Shown piece by piece: positions 1 to 7,400 of a stretch of DNA of 18,035 bases. The stretch spans positions 1-18,035 of the forward strand of contig CALCOP010000173.1 of assembly GCA_937897365.1 (NCBI GenBank). Direction: 5' to 3'. A model generated the notes under the pieces. It was not told the origin of the DNA and did not search any database. It worked only from the letters and a program-made list of their open reading frames with translations. Within the stretch, counting starts at the first letter, position 1. Every line of letters begins with the position of its first letter. This stretch comes from an uncultured euryarchaeote (GTDB lineage Archaea; Thermoplasmatota; Poseidoniia; Poseidoniales; Poseidoniaceae). The translations under genes were made by a program, and so were the position numbers.

Positions 1-156
1 GCTACCGACGCGGTCCAAGTCTATGGCGGGTATGGATACTCAGAGGAATATCCAGTTGCCCGATTGATGAGAGCCGCGAAAGTCATGCAGATTTATGAGG
101 GCTCTTCACAGGTCCAAAAGATGATTATCGGACGTGAGATTACCAAAGACCTGTAA
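1..156 (+). CDS. Acyl-CoA dehydrogenase, C-terminal fragment (cut by window edge)
   Basis: The last 51 codons of a gene whose start lies outside the window, in frame 1 and ending with TAA at 154-156. The sequence shows the C-terminal signature of flavin-dependent acyl-CoA dehydrogenases: a QVYGGYGYSEEYPVARLMR stretch followed by KVMQIYEGSSQVQK and a final IIGREI. In the family, the glycine/tyrosine-rich helix and the IYEG(T/S)S(E/Q) segment lie near the FAD and adenine-binding surface of the C-terminal helical domain. The enzyme would catalyse alpha,beta-dehydrogenation of acyl-CoA thioesters in fatty-acid or branched-chain amino-acid oxidation, passing electrons to ETF. Substrate chain length cannot be told from this fragment. 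The stop codon directly abuts the stop of the opposing gene at 157. Family assignment is strong and substrate assignment is not attempted. Confidence 0.93.
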   Translation, partial: ATDAVQVYGGYGYSEEYPVARLMRAAKVMQIYEGSSQVQKMIIGREITKDL

Positions 157-864
157 TCATTTTTCGAGAAACTTATCAGTCATGAGTTCCCAGAAATCGA
201 TTAACTCTTGTTCCTTTTCCTGCTTTTTTTCTTCGGCTTCTTCCTGTTGCCGTTGAGCCATCTCTAATTCGTGCATTTCTTGTTCCCAAGCCTCTTGAAG
301 TTCATACATTTCGTCCATTTCAGCGTGCATTTCTTCATCATCATCATCGGTTTCATCTTCATCCCATTCTTCTGGATAGTCCCATTCGTCTTCAACCATT
401 TCTTGGGTGACTATCATCGTGTCTTGAAAGATGACGATGTCTTGGAGCATTTGACGCTGACAGACAATAAATTGCGCCAGCATAGGGATTTTCATAGCGG
501 TTTTAACATCGTTAAAAAGTGCCAGAACCAGTGATACAATTCGATCTCCGATTGGGAGTTTTTGGTTTTTAGAATGCAAGCAGAGATTGACTGAATAATC
601 GTTTTCTTGAACGACATCATTCTGCCATCTTCCAGCGGTAATGGCTACTGACCATTCGGGTTGAGACGGAATTTGAAACTCATTGATTCCTTGAAATTTT
701 GAATCAATGCAGTACCAACGTTTTGATTCCCCTCGTAATCTGACCTTAATTGCTTCATTGGTTAGGACGACAATTTCAACTCCGGGTGTATCTTTTGCTA
801 CGGATTGCAACATCTCGACCGAGCGTAGTTCAGGCTCAGACATTCTGTAATTCTTTTTCGACAT
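157..864 (-). CDS. Unknown protein with acidic linker and C-terminal coiled coil
   Basis: I do not recognise this family. With the ATG at 862-864 the protein has 235 residues. Residues 1-155 look globular and mixed alpha/beta (for example VEIVVLTNEAIKVRLRG, then an amphipathic segment near 105-135). Residues 156-180 are strongly acidic (WDEDETDDDDEE). Residues 180-230 are Glu/Gln/Lys/Met-rich, with a charge pattern typical of a helical coiled coil. No signal peptide or membrane segment is seen, so it is probably cytosolic. The frame stays open to 942, but that start would overlap the divergent mocA-like gene; the TATATAT at 884-890 sits about 23 bases upstream of the 864 start, fitting a nearly leaderless transcript. 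A second in-frame ATG lies at 841-843. It could be an adaptor, chaperone-like or nucleic-acid-associated factor, but nothing in the sequence decides this. Confidence 0.75.
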   Translation of the reverse strand: MSKKNYRMSEPELRSVEMLQSVAKDTPGVEIVVLTNEAIKVRLRGESKRWYCIDSKFQGINEFQIPSQPEWSVAITAGRWQNDVVQENDYSVNLCLHSKNQKLPIGDRIVSLVLALFNDVKTAMKIPMLAQFIVCQRQMLQDIVIFQDTMIVTQEMVEDEWDYPEEWDEDETDDDDEEMHAEMDEMYELQEAWEQEMHELEMAQRQQEEAEEKKQEKEQELIDFWELMTDKFLEK

Positions 865-883
865 GAGCACCGATTGAATCGAG

Positions 884-890
884 TATATAT
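884..890 (-). promoter_or_regulatory. TATA-like box in the divergent 865-930 interval
   Basis: TATATAT lies in the 66-base space between the divergent genes starting at 864 (-) and 931 (+). Its centre is about 23 bases before the minus-strand ATG, close to the usual archaeal distance of about 25 bases from TATA box to transcription start. It would therefore give a leaderless or near-leaderless minus transcript. Because the motif is nearly palindromic it could also serve the plus gene, giving a leader of about 18 bases. Visual call only; the BRE element was not assessed. Confidence 0.45.
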
Positions 891-930
891 CAAGAGCAAA
901 GAACAAAACCTTTCGCCTTGAGTTGAGAAT

Positions 931-1524
931 ATGGCCAAACATTGTCCTGCCATGATTCTCGCTGCCGGAGCCAGTCAGCGTCTTGGTCAGCCGAAATCCT
1001 TAGTTCCCATTGGGGATACAACTCTGGTTGGACTTGCGTATCAAAAGTTAATTCATGCGGGTTGCTCTCCAGTTGTGATTGTAACACGAAGTGAACTTTC
1101 CGTCGAGATCATGCAAGCAGCTCTTGGTTCAACTGTTTTGGTAAACTCATCTCCCGAACAAGGGCGAACGGGGAGTATTCAGTGCGGTCTTCTCTCACTT
1201 GCATCGGATAAAGGACGTATGCCACAACGCGTGATTATCGCTCCAGTCGACCGCCCTGGATGGAGTGTTGCAGATGTACGTGCGCTACTTTCATCTCAAC
1301 GCAGTTCAACTCTTGCATCAAATGAGCGACGCGGCCATCCCTTAATGCTCGATGAAGAGGCCATTGATTCAGTTCTTTCAGCACTACCTGGGACGCCATT
1401 ACGTAACTTAGTTGCCTTTGATGATGTGATTGTCGATGCCCCTCTTCTTGGACTAAATATTGACTTTCCTGAGGATTTAGAGATTCTAAAGCAGCATGAA
1501 TCATCTTTGCTCGAAATCGGCTAA
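931..1524 (+). CDS. mocA: MobA/MocA-family molybdenum cofactor nucleotidyltransferase (probable CTP:molybdopterin cytidylyltransferase)
   Basis: A 197-residue protein with the Rossmann-like nucleotidyltransferase fold of the MobA/MocA family. The N-terminus has the NTP-binding signature ILAAGASQRLGQPK (residues 9-22). A PVDRP motif at about 104-108 matches the (P)xDxP metal-binding motif, RGHP at about 133-136 matches the conserved GHP loop, and the C-terminal LNIDFPEDLE matches the NxDTPEDL end of MocA proteins. Length is typical. MocA attaches CMP to molybdopterin to make the cytosine dinucleotide cofactor used by xanthine-dehydrogenase-family hydroxylases; MobA makes the guanine form. The next gene is xdhC, and a hydroxylase of that family lies at 12493-16916, so the CTP-using type is favoured by context. 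The start at 931 leaves 66 bases to the divergent gene. Related nucleotidyltransferases on sugar phosphates are a less likely alternative. Confidence 0.85.
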   Translation: MAKHCPAMILAAGASQRLGQPKSLVPIGDTTLVGLAYQKLIHAGCSPVVIVTRSELSVEIMQAALGSTVLVNSSPEQGRTGSIQCGLLSLASDKGRMPQRVIIAPVDRPGWSVADVRALLSSQRSSTLASNERRGHPLMLDEEAIDSVLSALPGTPLRNLVAFDDVIVDAPLLGLNIDFPEDLEILKQHESSLLEIG

Positions 1525-1545
1525 AGCCTTGAGGGCAAAGCGTAT

Positions 1546-2436
1546 GTGCAACCCCCTCGAGCGACCAACATGACTGCGAAGGTAATGTCTTGGGCACTTT
1601 CGCGTCTCGCACACGGTAATCGAGTTGTTCTCGCAAGCGTCGTTGAAACAACAGGCAGCGTTCCCGGTAAAGTGGGCGCTCGATTAGCCGTGGCTTCTGA
1701 CGGCCAATGGACTGGAACTGTTGGTGGAGCCGGCTTGGAAATGAAAGTACTCCAACGCTGCCAAGAACTTCTCTCTGTTCACCACCGTCCGTTTGGAGAG
1801 GTGTTACGATACGGATTGAATAAAGGGGCGAAGGGCTATGAAGTGACGCCCCTTGATTCTCTTTGTGGCGGCCAAGTGTCGTTGGCAATCGAGGTGATTA
1901 TTCCAATGCCGCATGTTTTGTTGATGGGAGGTGGACATTGCGGCCAAGCAATTGCTCAGTCTTTAGATGCACTGGGATGGCAACACTCGGTTCACGATAC
2001 TCGAATTGAATATTCCAGTCAGGAAATGTATCCGAATGCAAAGCAACGCTCATCAGTTTCCGTCAAGGCTTTTTTTGAAGACCAGACCCTTGAAACCCTT
2101 GGCCGTTTTTCAGATGTTTTACTTTTAGGCCACGATTGGGCTGAGGATGAAGAACGTCTCCGCTGTTTACTACACATATTCAACGATTCAGATGCGATTC
2201 CCAACGGTAATCAAGGTCCAAGGATTGGAGTTATTGGTAGTCGTTCGAAATGGCGAGCTTTTGAGAAGGTCTGTCACAAGGAAGGAATCCAGCAGTCGAT
2301 ACTTGATGCAGTCATCTGTCCGATTGGACTGAATATTGGTGCGGAATCCCCGGAAGAAATCGCTGTGGCTGTTGTCGCTCAAATTATGGCTGCTTTCAAA
2401 GATGTAGATCCTGAAGCCCCTTCCTGGCGCACGTGA
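1546..2436 (+). CDS. xdhC: XdhC/CoxI family molybdenum-enzyme maturation factor
   Basis: A 296-residue protein (GTG start) with both halves of the XdhC/CoxI family. The N-terminal domain shows SVVETTGSVPGKVGARLAV (31-49), GTVGGAGLE (57-65) and the conserved LCGG at 106-109. The C-terminal Rossmann domain shows VLLMGGGHCGQAIA (124-137), then IGVIGSRSKW (227-236) and CPIGLNIGAESPEEIAVA (258-275), all family hallmarks. Homologues bind the cytosine-dinucleotide molybdenum cofactor, promote its sulfuration and insert it into xanthine-dehydrogenase-type apoenzymes. The gene lies 21 bases after the mocA-like gene and is surely co-transcribed with it. An ATG at 1570 (289 residues, MTAKVMSW...) is an equally plausible start, since the eight residues before it carry no conserved sequence. 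The stop at 2436 lies one base from the stop of the opposing orn gene. Confidence 0.92.
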   Translation: MQPPRATNMTAKVMSWALSRLAHGNRVVLASVVETTGSVPGKVGARLAVASDGQWTGTVGGAGLEMKVLQRCQELLSVHHRPFGEVLRYGLNKGAKGYEVTPLDSLCGGQVSLAIEVIIPMPHVLLMGGGHCGQAIAQSLDALGWQHSVHDTRIEYSSQEMYPNAKQRSSVSVKAFFEDQTLETLGRFSDVLLLGHDWAEDEERLRCLLHIFNDSDAIPNGNQGPRIGVIGSRSKWRAFEKVCHKEGIQQSILDAVICPIGLNIGAESPEEIAVAVVAQIMAAFKDVDPEAPSWRT

Positions 2437-2437
2437 C

Positions 2438-2983
2438 TTATTTTTGAATAAAGATACGTTCCCGGAAGTAACGGAGTTCTTCAATTGACTCAAGGATATC
2501 ATCCAATGCCAAGTGTGCCCCCTTCTTCTCGTAACGTCCCGATTCAGGATACCATCTTCGGGCTAACTCTTTGACTGTGGAAACGTCAATCATTCTATAA
2601 TGAAGGTGACTGACCAGCAAAGGCATTTCTTTTTCCATGAATTTTTTGTCATTCCAAATACTGTTTCCACACAGTGGGGCAGTGCCTGGAGGAATCCATT
2701 TTTTCAGAAATTCGAGTGTTTGCGCCTCTGCTTCTTCGCACGAAACCCCTGAATGACGAACGCGTTCTACTAATCCACTGGATGTGTGGTGAGTTGTATT
2801 CCATTCATCCATCCCAGCGAGTAATTCTTCTGAAACTGTAACCGCAAGGTTTGGGCCTGTGGCAAGAATGTTCAGATCCCCATCAGTAACGACAGTAGCG
2901 ATTTCAATAATTGACTCTTTTTCGATATCAAGTCCCGTCATTTCAAGGTCAATCCAAACCAAGCGCTCATTCTTTTCAGCCAT
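2438..2983 (-). CDS. orn: Oligoribonuclease (DEDDh 3'-5' exoribonuclease)
   Basis: With the ATG at 2981-2983 the product has 181 residues, the same length as the classic bacterial enzyme; the longer open frame upstream to 3109 encodes unrelated basic sequence and would overlap the divergent protease gene. All catalytic motifs are present: WIDLEMTGLD (Exo I, D and E), the central GNSIWNDKKFM (Exo II, D), YRMIDVSTVKELARRW, and HLALDDILESIEELRYFR (Exo III, H and D). Oligoribonuclease is a cytosolic dimeric exonuclease that degrades RNAs of 2-5 nucleotides, including pGpG, as the last step of RNA turnover. It is well known in proteobacteria, actinobacteria and eukaryotes (REXO2) but is not the usual archaeal solution, so if the window is archaeal the gene was probably acquired. 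Convergent with xdhC and divergent from the subtilase gene by 69 bases. Confidence 0.95.
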   Translation of the reverse strand: MAEKNERLVWIDLEMTGLDIEKESIIEIATVVTDGDLNILATGPNLAVTVSEELLAGMDEWNTTHHTSSGLVERVRHSGVSCEEAEAQTLEFLKKWIPPGTAPLCGNSIWNDKKFMEKEMPLLVSHLHYRMIDVSTVKELARRWYPESGRYEKKGAHLALDDILESIEELRYFRERIFIQK

Positions 2984-3040
2984 GATTTCGCCAACAGGTG
3001 GAGGTTTTTGAATTGGGCGTAGGGTTATGAAGTTCTCATT

Positions 3041-3045
3041 GGAGG
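3041..3045 (+). promoter_or_regulatory. Shine-Dalgarno GGAGG deciding the start at 3053
   Basis: GGAGG followed by a 7-base spacer precedes the ATG at 3053. It favours this start over the in-frame ATGs at 3110 and 3119, which lie at the beginning of the membrane segment. Confidence 0.5.
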
Positions 3046-3052
3046 CACGTGC

Positions 3053-4432
3053 ATGGCGGATGAGGCGGGTTCCACGCTTCCTGAGGAACCTTTTGACTCT
3101 GTTTCTCAAATGAACGCAATGAATCTCATAGCGGTCAGTGGCCTCACTTTTTTACTGATTTTTTCATTTTTCGCTCTTTCCTTATCCAATGATTCATCTC
3201 CTCAATTGATTTCTCCAGAGACGGTGGACAGCGACGATTGGCGAGCCTTTTCTGTCGTTGCTCCGGTCGACACTGGAATCAATGTTTATCACGACCATTT
3301 CCGTACCAATGAGACCTATCCTTCTTGGCTTTTGGATGAACTTGGCGTCAACAAAGTATGCGATTTGACATTTACCGGTACTTGGCAAGAACGTTATGAT
3401 GCGGATAGGGATACGTGCTGGGACACGTTAACTCCCAGTGATATCGTTGCTTTTCCGGGGACCAAAATCATCGGTCATTCACCTGATGGCGGCAGTGAAA
3501 TCCTCATCTTGGATGACCCGAGCGACGGCCATGGTTCAGCAGTAACCGGCGCGGTTCTTGATGCAAATCCTGATGCGGTCATTTTCTTTGTTGAAGGATT
3601 TAGTACCGAAGCGGTAATTGCTGCTGCAAACCAACCCCTTGTTGATATCATCTCAACCTCGTTCGGCGCTCCGGGTTCGGTACCGGTTTCCGGTATTGAG
3701 AGAGGAACTGAAATTGCGGTTGTCGAGGAAGGAAAAATACACACTGGCGCCGCTGACAACAGCCCTTCACCGGCTATTCAAGATTCGACTGCTGGGCCTC
3801 CATGGTCGATAGGGATTGCAGGGTATGCAGAAGAAGGCGACGACCAAAAAGAGATCATGTCTGGTTCGTATCCGGATATCTCTGCTGATTGGACACAATA
3901 TCTACCAAATCACGACGATGTAGACGGGTATCATGAAACATCTGGTACCTCTTTTGCAACGCCTCGTACCGCAGGGATACTTTCGTATGTGCTGCAATCA
4001 TTACGCTTTGAATTCAATGATGCAGGCTCAGGTGCATCCCCTGAATTACGTCAAAGCATGCTTGTGAACGGAACTGATAGTGAGGGCAATCCGTTCCTCA
4101 TTTCTAATTCGGATGTTCGTGAAGCTCTCAACCTCTCAGCATGGTATCCAGAACTTGGTTGGGATCCCACATCAGGTACGATGCCAATTTCACCAATAGC
4201 GCCGTGCACTCAAACTGGCTGGGGATTGGTGAATCTTTCCAATATTGAGCCAATGATAGCCCACCTCAATCAATCCTCTGAACTCTCTCAAAGACCAGGA
4301 GATGTCGTGGCTTGCATGAATGCCAATCAAGACATGAGAGAGGCTTACTGGAATGCTTATCCATCCTTGCCAGTGGGAGAACATGAACTGTTTGTCACTG
4401 GTTCTCAGGGCATAGAACGGCGACTGTTTTGA
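3053..4432 (+). CDS. N-terminally membrane-anchored subtilisin-like (S8) serine protease
   Basis: A 459-residue protein. Residues 1-22 are polar, 23-45 form a single hydrophobic segment (NLIAVSGLTFLLIFSFFALS) that acts as signal anchor, and the rest would face outside. The complete S8 triad is visible: Asp73 in VVAPVDTGI, His160 in SDGHGSAVTGAV, Ser300 in ETSGTSFATPRTAG, plus the oxyanion Asn236 in AADNSPSP. Cys103 and Cys122 could form a disulfide between strand segments, and Cys385/Cys421 a second. Only about 28 residues separate the membrane segment from the catalytic Asp region, so there is no room for the usual I9-type inhibitory propeptide, which is unusual. The 3' end abuts the stop of the giant membrane protein gene. 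Peptidase family is certain; physiological substrate is unknown. Confidence 0.9.
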   Translation: MADEAGSTLPEEPFDSVSQMNAMNLIAVSGLTFLLIFSFFALSLSNDSSPQLISPETVDSDDWRAFSVVAPVDTGINVYHDHFRTNETYPSWLLDELGVNKVCDLTFTGTWQERYDADRDTCWDTLTPSDIVAFPGTKIIGHSPDGGSEILILDDPSDGHGSAVTGAVLDANPDAVIFFVEGFSTEAVIAAANQPLVDIISTSFGAPGSVPVSGIERGTEIAVVEEGKIHTGAADNSPSPAIQDSTAGPPWSIGIAGYAEEGDDQKEIMSGSYPDISADWTQYLPNHDDVDGYHETSGTSFATPRTAGILSYVLQSLRFEFNDAGSGASPELRQSMLVNGTDSEGNPFLISNSDVREALNLSAWYPELGWDPTSGTMPISPIAPCTQTGWGLVNLSNIEPMIAHLNQSSELSQRPGDVVACMNANQDMREAYWNAYPSLPVGEHELFVTGSQGIERRLF

Positions 4433-7400
4433 TTAAACACTGACCCAATCGATGACGATTTGTCCGTTTTGATTTAATCCAACAACCGGTTTGTATCCTT
4501 CGTGAGGCGTGTTTTCAATGGAACTGATAATCGCTTCTAATTTTCCATCAGGTAAGCGGATATCAAATCCATGTTGAGTTGTTATTGTCTCAGGCAGAGG
4601 GGGTAAAATAGCCTCTTGAACGATTTCTATCTCGTCTTCAACCTCTTCGACGATTTCAGGTTCATCCTCAACCATTTCAACTTCTTCTTCAACCTCTTCG
4701 ACGATTTCAAGTTCATCCTCAATCGCTTCAATGAGTTCAACTTCTTCTTCAACTTCTTCGGTGGTTTCAAGTTCATCTTCATAACTCTCTTGAGTGACAG
4801 GTTCTGGAATTTCAAGAGCAGTGTTAGCTTTTGGGTTGAAAGCAGGTTTTCGCGTATCTACGGTCTGAGATAATTGGGGTGCTAATTTTTGTTCTTGTTG
4901 AACTTCATAAATTCCTTCATCGTCATCTAATTTCTGCATGGTTAGGAATCCCCATCCTAACGCAATCAGCCCTACGCCAACAAAGGAAAGAGCTTGCAAA
5001 GTATCGCTACTTTCTATTTGAATCGAGAAGATGGAAAAAGACACTATTGAACCGTAGCCGCCCAAAATACGTCGCCAGCGTGCTTCGTGTTCTGGCGCGT
5101 AACCTTGGATTCCCACGGCGATGAGAATCACAGTGGTGAGTAGCCATGCAAAGGACCATTGGTCAACTTCACCGAGCATGAAGAAAACCCCGACCAGTGC
5201 GCTTAGTATACCAGTCATACCGAGGCGGTCAAGGAAATCAAGGAACTCATCATCACTTTTCCATTCAAAGTATTCGAGTTCAAATACGCGATCATTTTGT
5301 AAAGCGAACCAAGAGATTGCAAGCCCCTCAATCGTTAAGAAGATACCAATTGGTATGCCGATATCAATGACAATATTCATTTGAATGATTAGATTAGCCA
5401 ATGCAATTGCATGAATTGCAGGAACAAAGAAAAGAGCGTTATGATAGCCCTTGAAGAGGAAATCACGTGTGAGTAATATCGCTCCTGTAAGAGTTCCTAT
5501 GCCGAATAATGCTTCAAAACTCAATATGAAAAAGATGTAAGCAGTGATGTAAATTGTGTCGACAATTTCTTCTCTTTTCTCTATGGAAACAACCAACTCT
5601 TCCCCTTCAGCAGCCTCTTTGAATAAGAGGCCTCTACCGTTCATAACGAACAGTGTCATCGCTGAACATGCAGTAATCAAAGAACTCCATGAAAAGGACT
5701 GTTGAATGATCTCCTCGACGAATATATCTTCAACAACCATTCCAAGCATAAGGCTGAACATTAATGCCACGTGGAGAACCACAATTGCCTCCAGCCTCCC
5801 AGTGTTCCAAGAGTTGAAGATGAGGTATACACACATAATCGCTGGAATCCATCCAATACTCGATGTTGCTGCAAGTATGCCAATCAAAGCCCAACCCCAA
5901 ATACCGTACCAAGGTAATGGTTCACGTCGGTTTTTACTTTCTTTGACATACATATGATCCATGAAGAGCACGTACGTCATCTGCAAGGTGATGAGTATGC
6001 CTCCCAATTTGGAGAGTGTCAGGAATCCCCATTCAGCAAATTCGTAATTCGGGTTGTATTTTTCAATGAGAACTCGGCCTAATCCTGCAGTATCAAGCCA
6101 ATGAGAGTTGGCAAGGAAGAAAGCCAATGGAGAAAGCAAGAGTGGGAAAACATGGCGATGTTTGACACAGCGCACGGTAACGAGTGCAATCATAGAGATG
6201 AGGAGCAGTCCTCCAGATGTATCAAGACATGCAAGACCAATTAAGCCAAGCATTGCCCATACATCTGCTTTCGGAGAAAGTGCATCAACATCTATTCCGC
6301 GTTTGGAAATCAGTGAGTTCACATAAAGGGGGGCACTCAAGAGTATGGCATCAAGAAGGAATGCCATAGGTAAGAAATTGACGTCCTCATAATTTTGATG
6401 TGTACGCATTTCATCTCTCACCACATTAAAGCTGTAGCAGATTGGAAGAGAAATAGTGAACAACACCCATACTCCAGCAGAGCGGACAACAGATGAAATG
6501 ACCTTCATTTGTTTTATCTCGAGAACCAATCCAATAATTGGGACTAATAAGAGCATAATCCAAGGACCAGTAACGAGTTCTTGTGTGCCAATTTCATTAA
6601 ATCCTTGTTCCCAAGGGTTGACCATTGTAATGATGCTGAAACTCATCATGAAAAATGGGATTAACAATGAAAAGCGAGTTAACTGACTCCAAGTGTTTTG
6701 AGTGAACCATTCTTCATTGGACATATCCGTTTCTTCTACTGCGTTGGTCCAGGAATTTGTTGCTGGGTTATAGACCGGTGCGTTGTTGATCGTCGCTCTC
6801 TTAAACCAGTTGAATAGAAGTCCAATATCGAGTTCAATGTTTCGAACTGGATACATTACGATGTAAGTCGCAGCGCCGAGAATGAAAATTTGGTAGTTGA
6901 AATATTCAGGTAGTGGCACCTTCTCCATGAATGCTGGCACATCTAATCTGTCCAATAGACTGAGAACTATCATTGAGGCTGATGTAATTAAAACTACAAG
7001 CGTTGCTTGTTTTCTTTCCTCAAGCGGGCTGTCGGTTTGGAGGTTGAAGAAAGAGCTGCGTGCAAGGTAGAGCATGTAAGCGATGAATATCCATGGCATG
7101 AACCAATCTTCAGCCTGAAGGATCGCTCGAGATAAAACGATTGAAGCGAGCATTGTCAAATGCGTCCAAGTTGAGATTTTGTCTTTTTGTCGAGCCAATT
7201 CTGAAATTACAAACAAGGAGATGGGAATCAGAACATGCATGTAATTCATTCCGAATGTTTCAGACAGTGGAATGTCGCTTATACGGGCAAAATTGTCAGT
7301 GAAGAAGTATGCTAGTGCTAGAGCGGTAAAAGTGTAGTCAGCAACCCATCTTCGCGTAGCCTTAGCAAAGAACAGCATGTAAGGAATCATCAGTAATGTC

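Noticed and set aside
1235..1888. 217-codon minus-strand open frame across mocA and xdhC
   Set aside because: It spans two well-supported family members on the other strand and has the irregular composition of an antisense shadow.
2984..3109. N-terminal extension of the oligoribonuclease frame to 3109
   Set aside because: The added 42 residues are basic, non-conserved in type, overlap the divergent protease start, and the ATG at 2983 gives the standard 181-residue enzyme.
4616..4873. T-rich open frames opposite the acidic repeat, and the repeat itself as a possible CRISPR-like array
   Set aside because: The repeats are in frame with a long, clearly coding minus-strand gene, the units are unequal and have no spacers; opposite-strand frames are shadows rich in Phe/Asn from the repeat composition.
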